A stretch of DNA of 64,000 bases, taken from an uncultured Bacilli bacterium (GTDB lineage: Bacteria > Bacillota_I > Bacilli_A > RF39 > UBA660). The notes beneath the pieces were generated by a model. That model saw only the letters and a list, made by a program, of their open reading frames with translations. It was not told the DNA's origin and made no database searches. Position 1 is the stretch's first letter; every line of letters begins with the position of its first letter. The position numbers and the translations under genes are program-made. Below, piece after piece: positions 56,483-64,000 of the stretch. The DNA is taken from assembly GCA_947628565.1 (NCBI GenBank), contig CANRAH010000005.1, positions 1 through 64,000 on the forward strand, in the 5' to 3' direction.

Positions 56483-57271
56483 AACATCAGTATATACACC
56501 CTTATGATCTGTTACTTTATCTAACATATCATCATCTATTAATCCTGCATTTTGTATTTCCCAATTTTTAGGAATAAATATATGATCTATAGCAGTTTTA
56601 TTATCAAACTTATCTGCATTCGTTTTATCGTTAACTTCTACCCTTTTTAATCCTAATTTATCCAACGCATGTATAAATTCATCAAAATGGCTATCTGTGC
56701 CTACTTCCATATTAAAATCTCCAGTTAAAACTATTGGATAGTCTTTGCTTAATATCTTTATTATATCATAAATATTTTTCAATTGCTTTATCTGGATATT
56801 CTTTAGCTGATAATCTAAATGTGTATTTACTGCATATATATTACCAATACTTTCATCTTTTATTTCAGCAATAGTAATAATTCTAGGCATAATAGATCCT
56901 TTTTTTAAACTTTCTAATAAATCCTTGGGATTATTAGGAAACCAAGGCAATAAATTAGTTGTCGTTGTTAATACATCTTTATTTGTTATTATAGAGTTAT
57001 TCTCGTTAAAAGATTCTATTACACCTATATTTTTAACTAATTTAGAACTACCATATCTATACTCACCATACAATTTATATGTTTTTAAATGATTTAGTAG
57101 TCTTTTAGAAAATACCCTAGTAAGTTCTTGTGTACCTAGAAAATAATACCCTGTTTTTTCTATATGATTAGCAAGTATTTGCGCATTATCTAATCCATCA
57201 GAAGTTAATCCTCCGGTTCTATTAGTTTTGCTGTTTTGTGTATTTAAAGTTCCTATTTTTATAGTAGACAT
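56471..57271 (-). CDS. Endonuclease/exonuclease/phosphatase (EEP) family protein
   Basis: 266 residues, no signal peptide. All catalytic positions are visible: Asn10 (GTLNTQN), Glu49 (GTQE), His151 (NTHLD), Asp185/Asn187 (TGDFN), Asp229-His230 (IDHIF) and Asp255-His256 (TDHKG). The family covers DNases, sphingomyelinases, inositol phosphatases and RNases; the substrate cannot be told. A cytosolic nuclease is possible. Monocistronic with terminator. Confidence 0.88.
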   Translation of the reverse strand: MSTIKIGTLNTQNSKTNRTGGLTSDGLDNAQILANHIEKTGYYFLGTQELTRVFSKRLLNHLKTYKLYGEYRYGSSKLVKNIGVIESFNENNSIITNKDVLTTTTNLLPWFPNNPKDLLESLKKGSIMPRIITIAEIKDESIGNIYAVNTHLDYQLKNIQIKQLKNIYDIIKILSKDYPIVLTGDFNMEVGTDSHFDEFIHALDKLGLKRVEVNDKTNADKFDNKTAIDHIFIPKNWEIQNAGLIDDDMLDKVTDHKGVYTDVKVK

Positions 57272-57576
57272 AAATGTCCCTCCGATAAGTAATTATAGCA
57301 TATCCTAAACTATTATTCAAATAACATAATTTACTACAACTAAAACTAATCAAAATACCGTACTGAATTTATATATGCCTTGTTTGATCGAATATAGTTA
57401 TAATGCGTATACTTTTTAACAAATCATTTGTCATTTGATAAATAATTAGCTACATATCGTTTTTCCATACATAAAATTTATTAGAATCTAACATTTGTTG
57501 GAATACACATTTTTTAGGCTTTTTAGTTTTCTTATAAAAAGAGTCACATTTCAAATTTTAATGCTTTTATAGAGTA
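57272..57576. other. 305-bp gap without a supported gene
   Basis: On the minus strand about 35 codons are open (57448-57555, reading ...CDSFYKKTKKPKKCVFQQ...) between stops, without start or RBS. Cysteine pair and Lys-rich sequence look protein-like, so this may be the remnant of a gene. No repeat or IS end recognised. Confidence 0.3.
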
Positions 57577-58173
57577 TTATTTCAATTTATTAAATTTACT
57601 TACATATGGCTCATATATTTCTTTATAATCATTTAAGGACTTATCTACATCAATCATATAATTTTGCATAATTGCATTATATTGTTCATCATCATAAAAT
57701 TCATTAACTAATTTTCCACCTAATGAAACAATAGTTTTCCAAGACGCTAAATTATCTTTATTACAACTTAACATAGCATCTTTTATTCCATATTTTTGTA
57801 AAACCTTAAGTCCTAAATATAAATTTATTTTATTATATCCTTTTCCTCTTTCAGATGGTCTTATACCATAACCTATATGTCCACCCAATTTTTTTAATTT
57901 ATCATTAAGAATTAAACGAATATTAATCATACCTACTATTTTATTATCATTTTCTCTTACCAAAAAATATGTTATTTTTGGTACTTTTTCTTCATTGGGT
58001 ATCGTATTATAATCTTCTTCTAATTTTTTTAACCAACCTTCATAATCATCTAAATATTTTTGAATGCCTCCACTACCATTAATATTAGAATTATATTTAT
58101 AGTGCTCCTTAATATAATCAAGTGCGTCTTCCTTTCTTTCGATAGAGGGTGTTTCATATTTTAATTTTTCCAT
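57577..58173 (-). CDS. GNAT acetyltransferase
   Basis: 198 residues. GNAT core with acetyl-CoA loop ERGKGYNKINLYLGL near 115-130, preceded by IVGMINIRLI and IGYGIRPS. Resembles predicted acetyltransferases that act on small molecules or N-termini. GGTGATAGT precedes the ATG. It is separated from the GNAT at 58554-59045 by a terminator and has its own extended -10 promoter, so it is an independent unit. Confidence 0.88.
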   Translation of the reverse strand: MEKLKYETPSIERKEDALDYIKEHYKYNSNINGSGGIQKYLDDYEGWLKKLEEDYNTIPNEEKVPKITYFLVRENDNKIVGMINIRLILNDKLKKLGGHIGYGIRPSERGKGYNKINLYLGLKVLQKYGIKDAMLSCNKDNLASWKTIVSLGGKLVNEFYDDEQYNAIMQNYMIDVDKSLNDYKEIYEPYVSKFNKLK

Positions 58174-58553
58174 ACTATCACCTTTTATTATTTCATTATA
58201 TTTGTATTTTTCCTATATGATTTTATTATATCATACATTTTTATGAATAAAACACAAGTTTATTCTATAAAAAAGCTTCTATTGTGTGTATAATTTCTCA
58301 CTATGTAGCTTGTAAAAATTTAATTATACATACTTGCATATTTAATAATTAATCTATCAAATATGTTTTTTCACTAACTCTTTTTGAATAAGTTTGCCTT
58401 TCTAACAAAAAAGTGCGGTATTATACTATATAAATAACTCCGTACTTTACGTGTAAATGTTTTAACTCATATAATGCTTATATCCTCTCACTTGTCATAA
58501 TATTATTATAAATTTTTTAAATGCCAATTTTTAAAGGATAAGTTATTTATTTT
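58174..58553 (-). promoter_or_regulatory. 380-bp gap: promoter of the downstream GNAT and a terminator
   Basis: Contains an extended -10 TGATATAAT on the minus strand at 58225-58233, driving the gene at 57577-58173, and the terminator at 58410-58448. I see no ORF with start and RBS in the rest. Confidence 0.5.
58410..58448 (-). terminator. Terminator of the retron operon
   Basis: 9-bp stem (AAAGTGCGG/CCGTACTTT, one G.U) with a 21-nt A/T loop, then six T on the minus strand. It ends the RT-GNAT transcript. Confidence 0.7.
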
Positions 58554-59045
58554 TCAAAGTTCAAATAAATATATATTTTCTAAATATTTATCTCTAAATA
58601 AACGATTTCCTATATATTTTCCACCAAGATGTTTATAAAAATCATTTGCTGGATTTCCATTTAAACATCCTATAATAATTTTTTTTATTCCATGATTTAA
58701 TATTTTTTGAGTAGCATAATCATATAACAATTTACCATAACCATTTTTTTGATATTCCTTTAGTATATATAAAGAATGTATTTCAGCTGCATTTTCATAT
58801 TCTTTATTTTCTAAAGTGAAATAAACCCATCCAATTATTTTATTATCTAACGTTAAAACATAATAATTTGACTGACTATTAATATTATTTTTTAGTCTTT
58901 CAGCATTTTCTGTTTCTCCATTTAATAAATTAGTTAATAAATCATCATCGACTATTCCTTTGTAAGTGGTATTCCAAACCGTAGCAATACAATGCGCTAA
59001 TTCTTGTGAATCTTCTTTTTTTCTTTTTCTAATTATTGGTTTCAT
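58554..59045 (-). CDS. GNAT acetyltransferase downstream of the retron RT
   Basis: 163 residues. GNAT motifs: N-terminal IRKRKKEDSQELAHCIATVW, then VLTLDNKIIGWVYF, and acetyl-CoA loop LYILKEYQKNGYGKLLYDYA near 97-116, with NGNPANDFYKHLGGKYIG at the end. Lies 26 nt after the RT stop with no promoter or terminator between, and the first terminator comes after it, so RT and acetyltransferase are one transcript. This makes it the leading candidate for the retron's accessory protein, but GNAT genes are common and it could be a bystander. Confidence 0.88.
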   Translation of the reverse strand: MKPIIRKRKKEDSQELAHCIATVWNTTYKGIVDDDLLTNLLNGETENAERLKNNINSQSNYYVLTLDNKIIGWVYFTLENKEYENAAEIHSLYILKEYQKNGYGKLLYDYATQKILNHGIKKIIIGCLNGNPANDFYKHLGGKYIGNRLFRDKYLENIYLFEL

Positions 59046-59071
59046 ATTATTTCCCCTATTTATAAAATTAA

Positions 59072-60025
59072 TTAATAATAATTTATTAAATTTTCTAGAA
59101 ATTTTTTATATTCATTAAATTCGTTATCATTTTCATTTATTTGTAAAACATACAATATTTTTCCATAAAGTATATTTAAATATTTTAATTTATCAATATT
59201 TATTTTTTTCTTTTCCATATGAGAATTTAAACCAAACTTTTTTATATAATATACTTCTTGTCTTATTGCTTTACGATATTTTGAACTAACTTGTGCTTTT
59301 TCATTTACTATAATTCCTGTTACATTTTGGCTTGCTGATTTATGAACAACATGTATTTTTTTATCATTTAATTCTAATCCCAACTTATATAGCATTTTTC
59401 TAACTTTAATTATTATTTCACTTGGATTAAAATTTCCTGAAAAAGTCATATCATCTGAATATCTTGTATATGATATGTTCTTTTCTTCACACCAATTTCC
59501 CAGTATCTCATCAAATTCTTTCATAACCAAATTAGAAATATATGCAGATGTTGGTGAACCTTGAGTTAAATGCTCATCATATGTACATAAATATGTTAAT
59601 AACATCCCTACAGATTTTGGAAAATATTCTATAGAAAAGCAAGAATTATATATATCTACAAAAAATATATTTTCAAAGAAATCTACAATATCTAATTTCA
59701 ATATTATTTTTTTATTAATATGTGGAATAGCATTATCTTTTAATGATAAACCTTTATGATATGCTTTAGCATATTTTGATATAGATTTATTGTTAAGGAT
59801 ATTAGTTAAAATTTGCTTTTGAATATGCTTTAAAAGTGAACTAGGTTCGTGTATAGTTCTATATTTACCATTCCTTTTTCTAATTTTATATATATTATAA
59901 TTTTTTTCTATATTGTTACTAATAGAATATAATGTTTTTATATACTTCTTTTTATCTTTACAATTAAATAAATCGAGAGATAGTAAAAATTCATTACATT
60001 CTTTTGTTCCAATATATTTCCACAT
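59072..60025 (-). CDS. Retron reverse transcriptase
   Basis: 317 residues from the ATG at 60025, 7 nt after GGAGGT. RT motifs in order: LDIVDFF (111-117, catalytic Asp), QGSPTS (155-160), YSDD (189-192, catalytic Asp pair), then VTG (235-237). NAIPH at 98-102 fits the retron-specific NAxxH (region X) and VTG fits region Y. There is no maturase, HNH or DGR-type extension, and the length is normal for a stand-alone retron RT. A structured RNA with a1/a2 repeats sits immediately upstream on the same strand. It should prime at a 2'-OH of that RNA and make msDNA. Known retrons are anti-phage devices that need an effector. Confidence 0.95.
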   Translation of the reverse strand: MWKYIGTKECNEFLLSLDLFNCKDKKKYIKTLYSISNNIEKNYNIYKIRKRNGKYRTIHEPSSLLKHIQKQILTNILNNKSISKYAKAYHKGLSLKDNAIPHINKKIILKLDIVDFFENIFFVDIYNSCFSIEYFPKSVGMLLTYLCTYDEHLTQGSPTSAYISNLVMKEFDEILGNWCEEKNISYTRYSDDMTFSGNFNPSEIIIKVRKMLYKLGLELNDKKIHVVHKSASQNVTGIIVNEKAQVSSKYRKAIRQEVYYIKKFGLNSHMEKKKINIDKLKYLNILYGKILYVLQINENDNEFNEYKKFLENLINYY

Positions 60026-60044
60026 TTTTACTACCTCCACTGAA

Positions 60045-60199
60045 TTGCAGCGCTAATGATATTATAATTTGGAGATGGACTAGCGAAGCTACTACACAAC
60101 GTGTAGATAAGTCCTTTGGAAAATTACAATTAATCGTCTTAACTAATTTAATCCCTTAACGACTCGTTAAAGTAGGAATAAATCCAATCACCACTGCAA
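60045..60199 (-). ncRNA. Retron msr-msd RNA
   Basis: About 155 nt. The a1 repeat TTGCAGTG (60199-60192) pairs over 8 bp with a2 CGCTGCAA (60052-60045), one G.U. Between them an msr-like hairpin CTTTAAC/GTTAAGG (loop GAGTC) is followed by an msd-like arm: TAATTT pairs AAATTA, GGACT pairs AGTCC, and inside are CTACAC/GTGTAG and TAGC/GCTA hairpins. a2 ends 7 nt before the RT ribosome binding site. This is the standard retron layout. The branching G is not assigned. Not folded by computer. Confidence 0.85.
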
Positions 60200-60203
60200 A
60201 AAT

Positions 60204-60212
60204 ATTATATCA
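60204..60212 (-). promoter_or_regulatory. Extended -10 promoter of the retron
   Basis: On the minus strand TGATATAAT ends 5 nt before a1, so transcription would begin at or just before the a1 repeat. No good -35 at 17 bp; the TGn extension compensates. Confidence 0.65.
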
Positions 60213-60337
60213 CATAATTTTATTTTTTATATAATTTTATTTTTCATATCTTTTTAATTAAAATAAAATCTCTCTTATCATTAAATATTCTAATGTTTTA
60301 CACTTTTAACTATTATCATTTTATTTAATCATTTTAC

Positions 60338-60589
60338 TTAATTATGATCTTTGACACTTTTTACCTCTTTCAATTCAAATCTATATTTTTGTTTAACATC
60401 TGGATATTTTTTATGATCTACTTCACTCAAAAACATTTCTAAAGGTCTTATATAAAGACTGTTATCTCCATATAAGGCTCTATACACAACATATTTTTCT
60501 TTTGTTTCGGAATGATTAGCAACATCAACGACTAAATAATAATCCCCTTTAAAATGTTTATAAATTCCATTAATTTTTAACTCGTTCAT
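60338..60589 (-). CDS. DUF1653 protein
   Basis: 83 residues. The DUF1653 pattern is clear: [43 protein letters not shown] small cytosolic beta-rich domain of unknown function. Upstream of the retron promoter, on the same strand, with a separate start. No evidence it belongs to the retron. Confidence 0.88.
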   Translation of the reverse strand: MNELKINGIYKHFKGDYYLVVDVANHSETKEKYVVYRALYGDNSLYIRPLEMFLSEVDHKKYPDVKQKYRFELKEVKSVKDHN

Positions 60590-60701
60590 AAAATTATTTC
60601 TCCCTTCATTATATCTTCAGTATACCATATTTTAACAATATGCTTAATTATTTATATAAAATTTTTTTAAAGGTTCAAAGCACAAACTTTATACTTATAT
60701 A

Positions 60702-61853
60702 TTATTTGCTTAATATTTTATCATCAATAAAAACATAATTTAATCTTTTTCCCAATCCACTTAATAACTCATACGTTATTGTTCCAGACTTTGATGCTAT
60801 CATTTCTGCTGTTACTTGATTATCAGCTCCTATTAAAGTAACTATATCCCCCTGTTTAATATTTTTTATATTGGAAACATTAATCACTAATTGATCCATA
60901 CATATCATTCCAATTATTTCTGCATACTCATTTCCAACTAAAACTTTAACATTTTTACATGATAAATTTCTAGGATAACCATCAGCATATCCTATAGAAA
61001 TAGTGGCTATCTTTTCTTTGTTCGATGCTTTGTATTTCCTTCCATAACTTACTGTTTCATTTTTATATATTTCTTTAATGCTTGATACTCTTGCTTTAAG
61101 AGATAATACTGGCAAAAGAGAAATATTTTTTTTACAATATGATTTTAAATCACTATGAACTCCATACATTATAATTCCTGTTCTTACATAATCAAATTCT
61201 AATTCTGAATAATTTAAAACTCCATAACTACTTTGAAGATGAACTTTACCAACATTAATATCGTTAGATTTTAATTCATCAATCAAACTATAAAATCTTT
61301 TAATTTGAAGATTTGTAAATTTAATATCACTTTTCTTATTACTGTCTGCAACACATAAATGAGAAAAAATTCCTAAAACGTCAATATTATCATAATTATA
61401 AATTTGTTTTATAAAATCAATTTTTGAATAATGAATTCCAATTCGATTCATTCCTGTATTTATTTTAATATGAACTTTAAGTTTTTTATTTAATTTAATG
61501 GTAGCTATATTCTTTGCATATTCTTCATCAACTATTGTTTGAATTAAATCATATTCTATAACATATTTTAAATTTTCTATACTAGTATATCCCAAAATAA
61601 GAATATTTCCTTTTATATTATTTTCTCTTAAAGAAATAGCCTCTTCTAAAGTTGCAACTGCAAAATCAAAAATACCAATGTTGTTAAGTTTATGAGAAAT
61701 CTCTATCATACCATGCCCATAAGCATTTGCTTTAACTACCGCCATTATTTTTGTTTTAGGAGAAATTATTTTCTTTATTTCCATAATATTGTGCTTCAAA
61801 TTATTTAAATCTATTTCAACCCAGGCTCTATCCATTAATAATTCATTTTTCAT
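60702..61853 (-). CDS. alr: Alanine racemase
   Basis: 383 residues. PLP-binding Lys41 (AVVKANAYGHG), barrel strands, and the C-terminal beta domain with IGYADGYPRNL (catalytic Tyr) and ICMDQLVINVS. Makes D-Ala for peptidoglycan, consistent with the wall genes. AAGGAGG before the ATG. Monocistronic. Confidence 0.96.
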   Translation of the reverse strand: MKNELLMDRAWVEIDLNNLKHNIMEIKKIISPKTKIMAVVKANAYGHGMIEISHKLNNIGIFDFAVATLEEAISLRENNIKGNILILGYTSIENLKYVIEYDLIQTIVDEEYAKNIATIKLNKKLKVHIKINTGMNRIGIHYSKIDFIKQIYNYDNIDVLGIFSHLCVADSNKKSDIKFTNLQIKRFYSLIDELKSNDINVGKVHLQSSYGVLNYSELEFDYVRTGIIMYGVHSDLKSYCKKNISLLPVLSLKARVSSIKEIYKNETVSYGRKYKASNKEKIATISIGYADGYPRNLSCKNVKVLVGNEYAEIIGMICMDQLVINVSNIKNIKQGDIVTLIGADNQVTAEMIASKSGTITYELLSGLGKRLNYVFIDDKILSK

Positions 61854-62010
61854 TTGTTTCCTCCTTTTTAGTAATACACACTAAAAATAAACTAATTTTT
61901 TTCAATATAATTATATGTAAAAAATATTTATAATACATATATCTATGTACGTCCAAAATGCATATTTGAGAATTGTATAATAATTTAAAAGAGATTATCC
62001 ACAAATAAAG

Positions 62011-62038
62011 AGAAATTATCAAAAAAATGACAATTTCT
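62011..62038 (-). terminator. Terminator after the cyclophilin-like gene
   Basis: 11-bp stem (one G.U) with a 6-nt A-rich loop, moderate T content after it. Confidence 0.6.
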
Positions 62039-62074
62039 TTTTATATTTAATCATAAAAATTATAATTTATCCTT

Positions 62075-62578
62075 CTAATTATTTTCAAATTTTACAGTAA
62101 TATTACCATCACCTAAATCTTCTAAATTATCAATATGTCCTAGTTTAGTATAGCTATAACTTGTGTCAAATGATTTATAAAATATAACTAAACAATTATT
62201 ACCGTATAACATTATATCTCCTGCAGTAATATGTTTAGGATTTGTTGAATTTGTAGTCAATGAATAATTCATATAAACATACTTTTCATTTTTATTTAAT
62301 TCTTCCATATTAAATTCTTGTGGTAACAAATTCAAAAATTCTTTTACAGTTTCATTATCTTCAATTGTTGCACTATATTTCTTGTTGTTTATAATTACAT
62401 TAATACTTTTAGCATTCTCCATTTTCTCTTTTTCCTCACCTTTATTCTCATCATTATAATTTTCAGTAACTTTTATAATTGAACTATTACTAAATATTTT
62501 AACTTGTAATATATCAAGTATAATAATTCCAATCAAAAATCCCAAAATAATTAAGGTAACCTTTACACTTTTTTTCAT
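62075..62578 (-). CDS. Membrane-anchored cyclophilin-like domain protein
   Basis: 167 residues. N-terminal membrane segment (about 7-24), an Asp/Glu/Lys linker, and a C-terminal domain from about 55 with INVIINNKKYSATIEDNETVKEFLNLLP, YMNYSL, ITAGDIMLYGNNCLVIFYKSFDTSYSYTKLGHI. This matches the cyclophilin-like fold family (PF18050), usually of unknown function. The active-site residues of true PPIases are not obvious. Monocistronic. Confidence 0.75.
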   Translation of the reverse strand: MKKSVKVTLIILGFLIGIIILDILQVKIFSNSSIIKVTENYNDENKGEEKEKMENAKSINVIINNKKYSATIEDNETVKEFLNLLPQEFNMEELNKNEKYVYMNYSLTTNSTNPKHITAGDIMLYGNNCLVIFYKSFDTSYSYTKLGHIDNLEDLGDGNITVKFENN

Positions 62579-62698
62579 AATTTCACCATTTTTACAAATT
62601 AATATTTAAATATTTTATTCTTTTAAATAACTATTATAGTATATATTTTTCGTTTATATCATTAACTTCATAATTCATTGCTTTCAATGTTAATTACA

Positions 62699-63115
62699 CT
62701 AATATGAATTAAATTGTTCTTCTAATTCTACTATTTTTTTCTTATTTATTATGTTTTCATCGTATGTGATAAAGATGTTTAAATTATATTTATTAATATA
62801 ATCAAAATCACTATAGGCACTAATTATTCCATCAGTTTCAAGTAAATCATCTATCATACCTTTTAAGCAGTATTCACAGCATAAATCTTTTATAACGATT
62901 CTATATTCCTTTATATTATTTTTTGAATATTTATTAAAGGCAACAATCGATGGTATTTTTACTATATCTAAATATAATAATATTTCCATTTTTAAAAGTT
63001 TTAATGAAATAATATTAGAAGCATATTCAACATATATTTCGTTTTCTTCATTATTTATTTTAACACTTTTAACACCATCTAAAGTTTTTAAATAATATGC
63101 TAAATCATCATTCAA
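62699..63115 (-). CDS. Protein with HMA-like domains and CCxxC
   Basis: 138 residues. The C-terminal half (about 70-130) has the ferredoxin-like pattern of heavy-metal-associated domains: YRIVIKDLCCEYCLKGMIDDLLETDGI with Cys79, Cys80 and Cys83, where the canonical GMxCxxC is replaced by DLCCEYC. The N-terminal half (1-60) has a similar betaalphabeta arrangement without Cys. Might bind a metal or act in transport. Followed in the same direction by the gene at 62075; function unknown. Confidence 0.65.
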   Translation of the reverse strand: MNDDLAYYLKTLDGVKSVKINNEENEIYVEYASNIISLKLLKMEILLYLDIVKIPSIVAFNKYSKNNIKEYRIVIKDLCCEYCLKGMIDDLLETDGIISAYSDFDYINKYNLNIFITYDENIINKKKIVELEEQFNSY

Positions 63116-63155
63116 GAAATCCGAATATTCTATTTTTAATGTTAGTTTATCAATA

Positions 63156-63989
63156 TTACATATCGTCCTTTTTTTTATATTTTATGCTTTTCTTATCACT
63201 ATTTTCTACTTTTAACTGTTCATCAATACCTATACTATAACTAGCATTCTCATAATTTGCAATACAATTAGATAATATTGGATAATACTTAATTAGATCA
63301 TTTATTGATTTTTCTAAAACAATAGGAGTACTATTGCCCAATAGTATATTATTATATTCGTCATCTGTTAATACTTTAAAATATCCAAATGAACATATAT
63401 TTCCCAAATTATCTTTAAAATTTATTGTAAATGACGAATCAAATAATACAGCTGGGCTATTACCATATCCTTTTGGAAATATAATATTAAACGCATGATT
63501 TTCATTATTTCTTTTCCCTATAACAAATTGAGAATCTATCCCAAGAATTTTAAATATATTATGTGCTAACCCAGTGTTTTCAGAGCAAAAAGCAGCCTTA
63601 TTTTTATAAAATTCTTTTATTGACAAACTTTTTTTACCAGTTTTCATTGCGTTAAAATAAAGTAGTTGCCTTTTTTCCAAAGTGTCATAAATATTATCTT
63701 TACTTTCTTTACTTGACATATAATTAAATATTTCAAGCATTAATGGCTTAAAGAGAAATAATTCATTTAAATAAGTTTTTTCTGTTGCTAATTTCTTTAT
63801 TAATTCAAAATAAGGTAACACATCATCGTAAATTAAATTAGGGCATTCCTTATTTTTTAATGAAGCAACAGGTTTAAATTTAACTTTACTTGAAATATAA
63901 TCATCAAAAATAGTTGTATATCCTTGACCAACTACTTTTTCTTGAGCAATACTTTCTAATTCTTCAATTCTTAATTTTATGAATGACAT
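63156..63989 (-). CDS. Transglutaminase-like cysteine-peptidase-fold protein
   Basis: 277 residues, no signal peptide. The core at about 130-190 shows the C-H-D triad of transglutaminase-like proteins: Cys135 (AFCSENTG), His165 (ENHAFNI), Asp184 (VLFDSSF). The N-terminal 125 residues are helical. The upstream sequence to the window end reads an in-frame TAATG, so it may be coupled to a gene beyond 64000. Substrate unknown; the family includes proteases, acyltransferases and glycanases. 40 nt upstream of the HMA-like gene. Confidence 0.65.
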   Translation of the reverse strand: MSFIKLRIEELESIAQEKVVGQGYTTIFDDYISSKVKFKPVASLKNKECPNLIYDDVLPYFELIKKLATEKTYLNELFLFKPLMLEIFNYMSSKESKDNIYDTLEKRQLLYFNAMKTGKKSLSIKEFYKNKAAFCSENTGLAHNIFKILGIDSQFVIGKRNNENHAFNIIFPKGYGNSPAVLFDSSFTINFKDNLGNICSFGYFKVLTDDEYNNILLGNSTPIVLEKSINDLIKYYPILSNCIANYENASYSIGIDEQLKVENSDKKSIKYKKKDDM

Positions 63990-64000
63990 TATTTCTTCAT

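Noticed and set aside
59072-60025. Group II intron or diversity-generating RT
   Set aside because: No maturase/endonuclease region, no intron RNA domains, no template/variable repeats; retron motifs and RNA present.
61995-62003. Perfect DnaA box (TTATCCACA)
   Set aside because: Single copy; no cluster of boxes, AT-rich unwinding element or dnaA gene nearby, so not an origin.
1-64000. CRISPR array, tRNA, rRNA or IS element
   Set aside because: No regular spaced repeats, no cloverleaf with CCA-type end or rRNA signature, and no transposase ORF or terminal repeats seen.
1-64000. Mollicute genetic code (TGA = Trp)
   Set aside because: Trp is written TGG throughout, and TGA ends recU and the gene at 25842-26363, where overlap with the next ATG confirms it.

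Overview
The window is about 27-30% GC by eye and reads as a chromosomal segment of a low-GC Gram-positive bacterium of the class Bacilli. The gene order matches Bacillus subtilis block by block: secE-nusG, rplK-rplA, L10 leader-rplJ-rplL, ybxB-rpoB-rpoC, spoIVFA-spoIVFB-L21 leader-rplU-prp-rpmA, rodZ-pgsA, gpsB-rnpB, dnaD-nth next to recU-ponA, and rlmN-prpC-prkC-rsgA-rpe. The standard code applies: TGG encodes Trp and TGA is used as a stop. RpoB has Asn where rifampicin-sensitive bacteria have His526 (E. coli numbering). That state is known from Mollicutes, yet wall-building genes are present (class A PBP, alanine racemase, M23 hydrolase). An uncultured gut Bacilli lineage related to Mollicutes/Erysipelotrichia is a reasonable guess, not a demonstrated placement. 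Nearly everything is on the minus strand; only recU-ponA is on the plus strand.

Positions 95-14958 hold a type VIIb (Ess/Yuk) secretion locus. It has two complete EssC ATPases, each followed by an EsaB/YukD ubiquitin-like protein with the same 11-nt overlap. Between them lie WXG100 and WXG100-like proteins, several small helical proteins, a lipoprotein with an HEINH zinc-protease motif, and a DUF4176 protein carrying six copies of an FDENGTVISV-like repeat. EssA, EssB and EsaA are not seen here.

Positions 15031-31462 carry ffh, a GH3 glycosidase, the RNA polymerase/ribosomal protein cluster with its leader RNAs, nusG-secE and an SDR enzyme. Two unfamiliar genes interrupt the conserved clusters, one between nusG and rplK and one between rplL and ybxB. 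Positions 31520-37330 hold a membrane NAGPA-domain protein and a CotH kinase-VTC-DUF4956 cassette. Positions 37482-52951 are housekeeping: L27 with its protease Prp, SpoIVFA/B, PgsA, RodZ, RNase P RNA, GpsB, RecU, PBP1, Nth, DnaD, trigger factor, and the PrpC/PrkC signalling operon.

Positions 53052-63989 are more accessory. They hold an M23 hydrolase, an XRE membrane regulator, a thioredoxin-fold protein without cysteines, an EEP phosphatase/nuclease, two GNAT acetyltransferases, a retron, DUF1653, alanine racemase, a cyclophilin-like lipid-anchored or membrane protein, an HMA-like protein and a transglutaminase-like protein. The retron is the most interesting element. A reverse transcriptase with NAxxH, YSDD and VTG motifs is preceded by a non-coding RNA with a1/a2 inverted repeats and an msd-type stem, driven by an extended -10 promoter. 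A GNAT acetyltransferase follows 26 nt downstream, before a terminator, and is a candidate effector.
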